64,000 nucleotides of DNA, taken from Capniomyces stellatus (Eukaryota; Kickxellomycota; Harpellomycetes; Harpellales; Legeriomycetaceae). Below, in pieces: positions 32,690-42,437 of the stretch; the first letter of the stretch is position 1; each line of letters opens with the position of its first letter. The stretch lies in the NCBI GenBank assembly GCA_001661515.1, contig LUVW01000026.1, positions 300,767 through 364,766 on the forward strand. Direction: 5' to 3'. The position numbers were made by a program, and so were the translations under genes. The notes under the pieces are model-generated. The model made no database searches. It was not told the DNA's origin and saw only the letters and a list, made by a program, of their open reading frames with translations.

Positions 32690-34007
32690 TTATTATGTAC
32701 TTTATCTTCTATTTTTTATTCACTCTTTTTGTTCGAACCTTGTTTTGGTTTCTACTATTTGCATTTAAATTGTGCTGCGGTTTCAGTTGCTGTATAAGAA
32801 AGTTTGGGTTTATAAAGAACCCCTCCTCTTTGATTACCAAGGAAATAATTGTTGATCCTTGGCTTTATAAATTCATAGTTTCGGAATTTATATGCAACTC
32901 TTCTTACCTTTTATCCTATTCAAAATCGTATAGATAAGAGAATAATCGAATATATCTTATTCCGCTTTGATATAATTCAAATTCCAAACCCAATTCTCGT
33001 GTTCTTGTAAGAAATCTAAGGCGATCTAATATTAGCAGATAAACCTTATTTCTATACCCGAGTGCAAATCAAGTTAATAAAGTCAAAAAGCTCAACTCGA
33101 ATATTTATATTTTATTTAAGAGAAAAAAAAAAATTAACGTTCCAAACTTTGATGCAGAAACATTTCACAAGATTTTTTGGCTTTGGCTTTTTGGAGTGGG
33201 CCCAATCATTGTTACATTCTTCTTGTGGGCTTTCTAATCAAAAAAAAAAAAAAAGCAAACTCGCCCAGCTCTTGCGAGTTATAGATCCAGAGCAAACAAT
33301 GCATGGTATCGCTAAGAAATGTGAAGAAATAAAGTAATAGTTTAAATCAAAGCAATCCAGATCATTGGGTAAGATTAAGGTAATTTTTTTTGCACTGGCC
33401 AAGTGATCAACGAATACCCCCGCACTTCTCTTTATTCTCCCCTCACTTTGCAGATAACATAAACAGGGCCAATTTTGTTTAAAAAAAAACATGAATGTGG
33501 TGAATACTTATCAACTTAAAAAAAAACAAACGCCTATCCTAACAATAGCCAAATTAGTGGACAAAAAGTGACCTTTAGCCGTGGCTCACTCCTGTTTCTG
33601 GATCGATTAAGCACTCCTAAGAGTTAAGAGAAAGGGAAAGTGAAAGTGAAAGTGAAGGAGGGAAGGAAGGAAGTGTGAATTGCACTTTTGGGAGGCTGTT
33701 GGGTAGTAAAATCGACTATTCAAGATGGGCCACCTTTATATTAGGCTATGTATATTAATACACATACTTTTTAGAACCAGATATACTTTGTAAGAACACC
33801 TAAATCTGCACCGTTTTTATAGTCTCACTCTGAACCACATACTTGCAAGATTACAAGAGTCGTTTAGGAGTAAATACAGAAAGGTACTAGTAACGGTGCT
33901 TTACAATGTTTTCTTATAACTCCAATATAAGCACTAATATTATCACCAAAGGTTGAATAAAGACTAAAGATTCAATTTCTATTCAAATTCACAAGTAAAA
34001 GTGACTT
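32690..34007. other. Unassigned region upstream of YAH1
   Basis: Short frames at 32623-32937 and 33062-33337 (+) show no recognisable domain, and the first partly opposes YAH1 exon 1. A purine-rich GAAAGT/GGAA repeat lies near 33625-33672. No gene supported. Confidence 0.4.
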
Positions 34008-34268
34008 TTGTACAATACCAAATCTTCGTACAAAGATAGAAAATTGGTGAAGGTAAGGTATTTGATGGACAAGAAAATGAACGTCATTGAGGGCAATAAC
34101 TATACATTGAGGACGGCGTGTAAAAGAAGGGAAATAGAGCTATTGCAAATATTGATAAATAACGGTGCCAAACTGTATTTACTATTTGATGGATGTGTCA
34201 ATATTTCCAAGAGCCATGGTAAAAAGGACTTGGTTGAACTGTTGGTCGATAGTCAGGTCCGATTATAA
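34008..34268 (+). pseudogene. Ankyrin-repeat fragment
   Basis: An 86-codon open stretch bounded by stops, with ATGs only from 34063. It reads as about two and a half ankyrin repeats: LVKVRYLMDKKMNVIEGNN, then YTLRTACKRREIELLQILIN with NGA, then a degenerate KKDLVELLVDS unit. The Leu-x-x-Ala-Cys-x-x-x-x-x-Glu-x-x-x-Leu-Leu pattern is typical of the large ankyrin families in early-diverging fungi. No further repeats are found on either side, so this is probably a remnant or an isolated exon. Confidence 0.45.
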
Positions 34269-35318
34269 ACTTGGGCTAGTAGATTTCTTTATTGGAAAGA
34301 GTTTTGAACGAACTGTTTTGATTATTATTAATTTATTTACTGGATTATTTTATGATTGGGGTGGTGAGGGGGGGATGGTGTTGGAAAGTTATATTAAACG
34401 GGCTGTTATAGTACAATTGCAATTTCAAAGTGCCATTCCCATAAATGAAGGCTAAAGAGTGATATAAGGTTTTTTAGGGAGAGACAGCGGTGAAATTTAA
34501 ACAATGCAGGTTTAAAGAGTGTCGAGTGTTCTTGAAAAACAACAATGAGTAATTGTAAGAGTGAAAAGCCACCCCCCTCATTGGTTGTCTGGCCTTGTTT
34601 TGTTGGCTTTTAAAAACATTTGACAAATAGAATCTTGTAGAATGTTTTGTGATTTCGATTTTAAACAAGAGGAAGAGTAGAAAACTAAGGAAAGTTTCAA
34701 GTGAAATGATTGATTTGTGCTTAGTTTGATCTAAATGAAGGGGGGGGAGGGGGGAGGAGAGAGGAAGCTGTTGAGAGTAATGAGCAAAGCGGGTAAAAGC
34801 ATAAAGAATTGGGAGGAGGACAAGAATAAATAGAAAGTTATTGGGCAGAAAGTGGAAGAATTTACAGGAACTACAAGTAAATATGGTTTAGTTCCTATTT
34901 AAGCACCTTTTGTTTTTTTAATTATGAGTAATATTTTCGAGATTGAGATTGGATATTTTTTTGTATTAGAGGAAGAGAAGTAAAAAAAAAAAAAAAAGGA
35001 CATTGTGAAATTAAAAGCAGAAAACCAGCACAAATTGAAAAGTAAAGAAATATTACGAATAAGGCAAAGAGGCAGAGGTTTACAATATAAGAGAAAAGAG
35101 GTAGACAAAGCTTGGCCATTTTTTTTTATTTTCACAAACGAGTAAATAAAAGCTGAACCAAAACAGAGATAATAAATAGATAATATATAAATATATTCTT
35201 TAGAATTGCAATTAAACCGTTGATAAAAGCAAGTAGATTTAACCAAAAAGAGGAAATAAAAAGAAAAACTAGTAACAATAATAGTAAAGATAAAAGTAGA
35301 ATAAAACAAGGTAGCAAA
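34269..35318. other. Upstream flank of DSK2
   Basis: Contains a G-rich tract (34739-34765) and a strongly A/purine-rich leader from about 34.9 kb to the DSK2 start. No gene seen. Confidence 0.6.
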
Positions 35319-36545
35319 ATGGGAGAAATTAATCTGGTAATCAAGGGAACAAACGAAACGAAATTCAATGTAAAAGTAGATGTGTCAAACACCACGGTAC
35401 TGGGGCTCAAAGGGATGATTGAAGAGCTTGACAGCACTATACCAAAAGATGGGCAACGGTTGATATACGGGGGACGTATTTTGAAAGATGAGGATATGCT
35501 TGAGGTGTATAAAATCAGCGAGGGAAACACAGTGCACTTGGTTAAGGGGAAAGCAAAAGCAGCAGCAAATGCAGCAAGTAGCACGACAGAGACATCAAGA
35601 GCGGCAGGAGGAGGTGGAAGCAGTGCATCCACAACCACAACAAACACAACAGGGTTTAATAATGGCAGTGAAGGTGGAGGCTTAGGGGCGGGGCAAGGAA
35701 TGAATAATGATTTGCTTGCAAGTTTGGCAGGAATGGGAGGTATGGGAGGTATGGGGGGAGGTATGGGCAACTTTTCACCAGAAATGTTGGAAGCAATGTA
35801 CTCGAACCCACTAATCCAGCAAACGACACAACAGTTGTTTTCGAATCCAGAAATGCTGAGACAAATGATTGACAACAACCCAATGCTGGCCAATTCAATG
35901 ACGCCTGAAATGAGACAAGCAATGATGAACCCAGACTTTATGCGGGCGATGACCAACCCTGAAGTGATTCGCAGCACAATTCAGATGCAGAATGCTTTAG
36001 CTAGAGCCCGAGGCGAACAACCAGCAGGGGCTGGGCAGATGCAAGGCGGAGGAGGAGGATTATACAACCCATGGGGATCACCAACCTCAACAGAAAACAC
36101 AAATACAAACACAAACACAAACACAAACACAAACACAAACACAAATGCAAACGATAACGCTAATACTAATACCAACAACAATACTAGTAATAGCCCTAAC
36201 CCTCAAGTCAATCCATTTGCAGCTCTAATGAACCCAGCCTTAATGAACATGAATCCTATTTTTGGGCAAGCGCAGAATCAGAGTCAAAATCAAACGCCTG
36301 AACAGATCCAGGCAACTCAACAGCTGATGGCCAGCATGCTCGGAACTCCCTGGGGACCACTCGGGTCCAACCCACTCATCCCTGGTGGCAGCCCACAAAG
36401 CAACATTCCTCCAGAGGAAAGATACGCCGAACAACTGAGACAACTAAACGAAATGGGATTCTGGGACGCTCAAAAGAACATCAGAGCGTTATTGGCTACT
36501 GGCGGAAACGTCAACGCTGCTGTAGAATATCTGTTCAACAACTAG
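35319..36545 (+). CDS. DSK2: Ubiquilin, proteasome shuttle factor
   Basis: A single exon of 408 residues from the ATG at 35319, with an A-rich upstream context. An N-terminal ubiquitin-like domain (about 1-75) ends in GNTVHLVKG. A Gly/Met-rich linker leads into STI1-type helices (MLEAMYSNPLIQQTTQQLF, then MTPEMRQAMMNPDFMRAMTN). An Asn-Thr dipeptide tract separates a second Asn/Gln/Pro/Met-rich segment. The C-terminal UBA domain (about 365-408) has the NEMGFWDAQKNIRALLATGG signature. Known role: binds ubiquitin chains by the UBA and the proteasome by the UBL, delivering ubiquitylated clients; also a chaperone for membrane proteins. Cytosol and nucleus. Length is close to yeast Dsk2 (373). Confidence 0.95.
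   Translation: MGEINLVIKGTNETKFNVKVDVSNTTVLGLKGMIEELDSTIPKDGQRLIYGGRILKDEDMLEVYKISEGNTVHLVKGKAKAAANAASSTTETSRAAGGGGSSASTTTTNTTGFNNGSEGGGLGAGQGMNNDLLASLAGMGGMGGMGGGMGNFSPEMLEAMYSNPLIQQTTQQLFSNPEMLRQMIDNNPMLANSMTPEMRQAMMNPDFMRAMTNPEVIRSTIQMQNALARARGEQPAGAGQMQGGGGGLYNPWGSPTSTENTNTNTNTNTNTNTNTNANDNANTNTNNNTSNSPNPQVNPFAALMNPALMNMNPIFGQAQNQSQNQTPEQIQATQQLMASMLGTPWGPLGSNPLIPGGSPQSNIPPEERYAEQLRQLNEMGFWDAQKNIRALLATGGNVNAAVEYLFNN
36093..36150. repeat. ACAAAC-type coding microsatellite in DSK2
   Basis: Tandem AACACA hexamers encode the Asn-Thr tract in the ubiquilin linker. Confidence 0.9.
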
Positions 36546-37368
36546 GATTTTATTATAGTTTGTTATATTATATTATACTTACACATCAATAAACACAATC
36601 AGCAAAAACAATTAATTGAATACCAAAGTAGTCAAATACAACATATACCAGAATTATGTATCAGTTAAAAGATTATATTGTTCGATTAAAAGAGGAAAAA
36701 AAAAAAAAAAAAAAAAAANAGGAAAAAAAAAAAAAAAAACAAAAAACAAACTTGTGCTAGCTAAATACAAACTAATAACAATAAAATAATAGTAAAAATG
36801 GAATAAAAAGAAAGCAAGGTGAAAAGGTAAGGGGAAAAGATGAGATCAAGTGGGAAAGAGAAATATTTCCTTTTATTTTTTTTCCTCTTCTTTTTTCTTC
36901 TTGAAAGGCCGAAACATTGCAATACTCATAATTAAAGTTCGAGTAAATCGACAAAAAGCAAATAGTAATTTATGGTTTAAATACTACAGAGCTTAGAGGC
37001 AATAAACAAGAGACAGTTAAAAGGAGAAAATAAAGTGGATGAAAAAAAAGAAGCAGCTGATAAAAGCAGTATACTTCGATTTCAAACACTTTAGAAAAAA
37101 GGGGGGTTTTTTTTTTAGAAAAATGAGGCGGAGTTCCCACATCGCAATATGGTTTGTAGCTAAAATCCAGAAGAAGAAAAAGAAGGAAAAAAGAGAAATT
37201 TTTTTGGCCCGTTCTTCCAACTGGCTAAAAACATTACACCTTACCGGAATTCACCAGACACAAACTTGAGCAGAAATAAAAAAGGCAGACAGATTGAATC
37301 GAGATACTCCATTTGAAATTAAGAAACAGTTATAAAGATTGTAAATAGCAGATTTGAGTGGTAGTTGG
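36546..37368. other. Convergent spacer between DSK2 and RPL5
   Basis: No gene. Poly-A runs at 36694-36739 include one unresolved base (36719). The rest is A-rich spacer. Confidence 0.6.
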
Positions 37369-38686
37369 TTACTCTTCAGCGGCAACAGCGCGTCTGGCAG
37401 CAGCAATGCGTTGCTTAACTTTGTCTTTGCGCTGTTTGGCGTTGAGGCGTTGTTTACGGTAGTATCTTCCCTTTCCAGAGTCAGCCTTCTTCTCAGCTGG
37501 CTTGGCAACTGGGCTGGCACGGATGGCAGCGTGGGCAGACTTGTACATTTCCTCCAAAGAGTCGGCGTTAAGACCAGCGGCGATGAATCTCGAGAAGTGA
37601 CGCTTGTAACGGTCCTCATCCTCTTCCTCGAGCTCTCTCATGTAGTCGGCAACGTGACCTCCGTAGATGTACTTGCGCAGAACTTCGGCGTCCAACTCTT
37701 TGCTCTCAACATCGAATCCTGGGAAACGACGCTCAGAGTGTGGTACGTAAAGACCTCCATCTGAAGCTCCCTTCATTGCTGCGAATACCTTGGCTCCTGT
37801 GGTTGTGCGCTTCAATCCAACATCCAGGAATGCCTTGAATGGACGAGCTCCCTCATCAGCTGACTCGGTGATTGTGAATGTACCATCGGCCTCAACTACT
37901 CCGCTGTATTTGTCTGACAGTCCCAATTTTGTCAAAACTCTGCGTGCTACCAAAAGCCCTGTGCAGTATGCTGCTGACCAGTTGGTAAGTCCAACCTTCA
38001 CTCCGTACTTTGGAAGCTCGTGTGAGTATGCTGATGCCATAACGAAATCTCCTTGGATCTTGGCATACACAATCTGGCACGAAACATCGGTGTTTGTGAA
38101 ACGAACCACAAGTCTGTACTTTGGTGAGTTGTACTTGTTCTTGGCTTGAACTACCAAACGCTTACGGGCATAGTAATCGGTCTTTCCCTCTATTCATCCC
38201 AATCAAATCCACATCAATCATATCTCATATCAGTATACTTTTCCATTACGTATCTTTTCTCCCTTTACTTTTTCTTCTTATAAAGCGTTAAAGTGTCAGA
38301 TAGGAGCGAAAGTTTAAATCGTCTTTTCAATTTTATTGATAAGTTGAACTATGTAATCATCATAGTGCTTTTATAATCTCTTTTTTTTTATTATTGCTAA
38401 TCTTCTATTTATTGTCTTTTTCTTTACCTCTTCTACGTCTGTACTTGGTTTGGTAACGCTTGAAGTAAGCCTTGTTTTTGACTAGTTTGACGAATGGCTA
38501 TTTTATTTATCATTATCATTTGGCTATGTTAGTATTTTTATTGTTTTTTTCGAATCCTAATTCCTAATCTGTCTCCCTCTTTAAACATTAAATTCACATC
38601 TCTTCTCGTTTGAATCCGTAAACCATATATTCAATTCCAAGCTTTCTTAATATATTACATCCAAACTCTTAGCTCACACTTACCAT
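37369..38686 (-). CDS. RPL5: Large-subunit ribosomal protein L5 (uL18)
   Basis: Three exons on the minus strand: 38686-38684 (the ATG alone), 38497-38428 and 38189-37369, in phase, giving 297 residues, the normal family length. Exon 2 encodes [20 protein letters not shown] and exon 3 begins with [14 protein letters not shown]. The body contains [16 protein letters not shown], the [10 protein letters not shown] region and the basic C-terminal tail [16 protein letters not shown]. Role: binds 5S rRNA with uL5 and Rpf2/Rrs1 to form the 5S RNP of the 60S subunit. Sense-strand G and C are nearly equal at both ends, unlike ordinary genes here, fitting codon optimisation for high expression. Confidence 0.97.
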
Positions 38687-39039
38687 TTTTGTATTTCTAA
38701 CAGGATATATAAATGAACTCCGCTGGCCTGATAAAGAGAATGAATCCGATCTTTTCTTATTTCCATCTCCTCTATATTCATTATTTTTTCCCTCCTTTTT
38801 TGCTCTTGGTTTTCAATTTCTTTAATTTTGTCAAAATACTCTTTTTTTTTTATCTATGTTTTTTTTTTACAAGACTAAACTCGAATGAAAAAAAAAAAAA
38901 GAAAAGTTGTACTAAAACTTGGATTTGATAATTTCTTTCCATCAATATCATTGGCCTAATCATTTTTTTATTTTATTTTTTCATTATTTAATGATGCTGA
39001 TCTTTTTTTTTTTTTTTTTTTTTTTTTNNNNNNNNNNNN

Positions 39040-39072
<33 letters not shown>

Positions 39073-39185
39073 CAAATTTTATTTACCAACTTTAAAAGCT
39101 AAAATATTTATTTTTCCAAAAGTCCAAAATAAACGTCTCACTTTAATTAAAGTAAAATAAATCAGTCGTTCCATTTCAATCACAA
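38687..39185. other. RPL5 upstream region with assembly gap
   Basis: T-rich RPL5 promoter/leader. A poly-T run is interrupted by twelve Ns (39028-39039), an unresolved homopolymer. No gene seen. Confidence 0.7.
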
Positions 39186-39747
39186 CTAGTATTTTAAGAA
39201 ATCGTCCTTAAATTTGTCCGTGTAGCTACAGTAATCTGGCCCACCATCAACATGTTTGCATCTGGTTCCTTTTGTGCACTTGGTCGAAATGTACACCCCA
39301 TCCGTACATGTGATAATGTAGTTTTTGTTTTTTTTCGAGCAATATGTCCTGTTTGTTTTGCATTTCCTTCCAAGCCTTATCTTGTTATTCACTATAACGT
39401 GTATATATAATATTTATATTGAAATTAACGTGTATATTTTTAATCAACAAAAGAAATAAAAGCAATCCGAATGACTGCTATTTCAACACTGAAAAAAAGG
39501 CGAGAAATCATGCTCAAATGATTCTATCGCTTAACAAAAACACAAAAGCGGTACTTGTATATACCCCCCAGTGCCAACTCCAACTAAGAACCTGATAGAC
39601 ATAATATTTACGCAAATACATCTTCTTACCCAACTCACTGGCTTCAATGCTACTAGTTCCCAATATAACTACAGATAAAACGAGTATAACCAACGTATTA
39701 ACCGTTAAAATCCTCTGATTGCCAAACATTCCTAGTTTGGAATACAT
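39186..39747 (-). CDS. Small secreted cysteine-rich protein, CBM19-like (copy A)
   Basis: Two exons (39747-39630 and 39391-39186), joined in phase 1, encode 107 residues. Exon 1 is a signal peptide with a long hydrophobic core (about residues 14-30). Exon 2 holds six cysteines spaced 6-10-9-5-9, with the core YIITCTDGVYISTKCTKGTRC. The pattern of Cys, Gly-Val-Tyr/Trp, Cys, Gly-Thr-x-Cys resembles the small family-19 carbohydrate-binding (chitin-binding) domain of fungi. The paralogue at 41092-41514 has the same length, intron position and phase, and identical cysteine spacing. Likely secreted with three disulfides; chitin binding is inference. Codons are not C-enriched, unlike housekeeping genes here. 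Confidence 0.7.
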
Positions 39748-39852
39748 ATTTTTTACTTTGCTGTTTATGAATTAAAGTTGGACAAATTATATACTGTTTC
39801 CTATTTTATTGTAGTTGGTGGAAACAATGTTTAAATGGTACAGTCAAGTTAC

Positions 39853-40743
39853 CTTGCCATGCTTTTAAACCTTTTATATCTCTGGAACACAATAGCATCT
39901 TTCAACGACTTTGCAACGATATTTATATAAGCTATTTGTCAACAGACATTGCTCGAATTTAAATAGTAAAATAGCAAATACTGGGTTATCACTAATGGAT
40001 TCATCCTAGATGTCTTGGCTTGTTGCCGCTGTTTCATAACAAACTCAGTAATTTTAGATTGCTCACCAGTGATTAATATTGTCTTTATCCTATCCATGTC
40101 TAGCGTGAGTTCAAGTAGTCGTCCGTTGTAAAAATGTAATTTGGCAGAGTCATCATGCATAAAGTAGCTAATTTTCACAACATAATCTATACATTTGCAC
40201 TTTATGTTTGTTAGCAACTAGTCACAGCAATAAACCATTGCATATCCAATATAAACAACAGACTTGGTGTACAAATACCTCATAATAGCAAACAAAACAA
40301 AACAAAACAAAAAACAAAATAAAAAACAAAACATACACACTATTTCTCCATCACACCCTTCCATATGTAAAGCATTTGAGACTTGCATCTTTACGCCGTT
40401 ATACTTATTGTTTCAATTTCCGCGTCATATACCGCTATTCGAAAATCGGGTTTCACTTTTCATAACACAACTAATAAAAGTATGTTACTAATCAGCTAGC
40501 CCCAGTGCAGTAACCCACCATAGACTGTATCTTTGTATCACTCGTCCGCTGGATTTAGCTTTATTTATCAACTTTATCACCGCCTTTTATTTCTGCTTTT
40601 ACCTTCGTATTTGTTACTTTCTTTCTTTCAAAGACAGTAGTAGACCCGCTAACCACCGATATTAGTTTGTCAAAACCGATATGTCTTGCTTTTTTTTTTT
40701 TCTTCCTTCCTCTCTTCATACAGCAATTTAACATGTTGTACAA
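39853..40743 (-). CDS. Candidate spliced gene, function unknown (partial model)
   Basis: Three coding-like segments share compatible phases. A first exon runs from within 40743 to about 40596 and ends in VFERKKVTNTK before a GTAAAA donor. The second, 40217-40067 (51 codons after TAG, donor GTGAGC), contains SAKLHFYNGRLLELTLDMD. The third, 39931-39853 (acceptor AAATAG, donor GTAACT), contains IVFQRYKRFKSMA. The second segment also stays open without splicing to 39939, giving a 92-codon alternative. No ending exon was found before the secreted-protein gene downstream. No family recognised. This may be a real gene, a decayed one or chance. Confidence 0.3.
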
Positions 40744-41091
40744 CTGTTGAAAAAAACGGTATTTAATTTCTAACTGTGTACATACCGACCAAGTAGAGCG
40801 ATCAAGTTCAGTTAGGCAAAGGATTTAATTAATGTGGAAAGTCGAGCCTGGGATATTTACATTTAAATGTGCCTTTATATTTACTTGTTTTATTTAAAGC
40901 AGCAATAACTTTGATTCCAAACTAAATCAAACTTCCTAATTTACAAACAATAGCTATTATAAATACGAAAAGAAAAGGAAGGGAGGAAAGAAAGTTTGCT
41001 GAATATCTTTAAATATCACTAGAGCAAGGCTACATTTGCAAAGTCCTGGGAAAACGCTTGGCCAAGCTTACTCAAGTTTGAATTGACTTGA

Positions 41092-41514
41092 TTAAATGTA
41101 CTTTACAGGCAAATAATCACAAGAGATACCCCCGGCCTTTTGGGTCTTGCAGATGGTGTCTTTCCCGCACTTTGTTTGAGTGTAAACGCCGTTCAGACAG
41201 GTTATAAAGTAGTTTCTTTTATTTTTGGCACACTTGTTTACAATACCTACACATTTCTTCCCAACTCTATCATCTAACAAAAGCGCATAATCAAGACTGG
41301 TATTAATTTTATCCTTTCCTTTTTTTTGTTTTAAAACAAAAATTATAACGAAAAAAAGACAGTGACGCTTACCTGCTTTCACAACAACCTTCTGTTTCAT
41401 TGTTTTTGACTCGGCGGCTCTAAAACCAAAGGCTGCAAAAAGGAATATTGCCAACAAAAGCATCTGGATGGTAGACTTTTTGATGTTGAAGATTGATCTT
41501 GCTGAAGAGTTCAT
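41092..41514 (-). CDS. Small secreted cysteine-rich protein, CBM19-like (copy B)
   Basis: Two exons (41514-41373 and 41273-41092) join in phase 1 to 107 residues. The intron (donor GTAAGC, acceptor TTGTTAG) happens to lack stops, so a 140-residue read-through frame also exists; homology to copy A supports splicing. Exon 1 is a signal peptide (hydrophobic about residues 15-32). Exon 2 has six cysteines with the same 6-10-9-5-9 spacing as copy A, and conserved GKKC, NYFITC, GVY and TKC blocks. Probable extracellular chitin- or glycan-binding peptide or effector-like protein (inference). Lies about 1.3 kb upstream of copy A on the same strand, a tandem duplication. Confidence 0.7.
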   Translation of the reverse strand: MNSSARSIFNIKKSTIQMLLLAIFLFAAFGFRAAESKTMKQKVVVKAGKRHCLFFVIIFVLKQKKGKDKINTSLDYALLLDDRVGKKCVGIVNKCAKNKRNYFITCLNGVYTQTKCGKDTICKTQKAGGISCDYLPVKYI

Positions 41515-42437
41515 GTTGGTTGATTTGTGTAATTGTTTGTTTGTTTGTTTGAAAATATGTGATACCTTTAGTAATGACGACGTTGGCTGCTCTGAAATTG
41601 AAGTTTATCCGGAAGAGATTAATATTTGGGTTATTTACAGATGGATCTTGGTGTGGATAGTGATATAAGAAATAATTGTGGTAGTTTTCATCTATTTATA
41701 CTTTTGACAGAACCAGCGCTTTGTTTTTTTTTTTGTTTGCAATTTACAGATATTATAATTATTTTAGTCTAATTAATCGGAACTTTATGTAAGCCCACAC
41801 CCTCCCATCACCTCCCCATAAAAAAGCAACAGATAGAAACATAACAGAACAACAGGCGAGGACGCATCTGGTTCAAACATATGGTAACAATTCATTGTGC
41901 AAAAAAATGGTTCCAGGTTAGTCACCATGTTTGGGAAATGTATCAAGTGTTAGCTACCGCTATTGTATCTGTATAGCTTTGTGTATTGTTTTAAGAGCTA
42001 ATAATCGAACCAAAGTCAACCCCAAATGTGTTGGATGAGTAGTGCTAGCCATTACTGCCTATATCTATTTATTAAATAACATGTTTGGACTGAATCGGAT
42101 TTTTCACTTTAATTCCCATCGCAGTTATTATAACTAACATGAATAGCACCAAAATAAGTTGAAGCTATTGAGTGTCATATATCAATATCCATTAAATATT
42201 GGGGGGGGAGGGGGGGTGATTTGGTGGTTCTATTAATAAAAAATAATAATATTTGAGTTGAATAGATGACAAGTAAAGCAATACTGAGAGGAGTGATTCA
42301 AAACTACAACAAGCATTAAATGCTATATATGAAAGGGACTAATAAAATGGAGCGATAAAAGCTCAGCCTGGTACATGTTCACTGTCAAACACAGAATAAG
42401 AGCAAGCCATTAATAGCACACGTTAAACACTATGTAT
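41515..42437. other. Intergenic region
   Basis: No gene recognised. Contains a G-tract (42201-42217) and AT-rich spacer. Confidence 0.5.

Noticed and set aside
32451..32768. 105-codon plus-strand membrane-protein-like frame
   Set aside because: It is antisense to YAH1 exon 1, whose presequence and splice chain are well supported.
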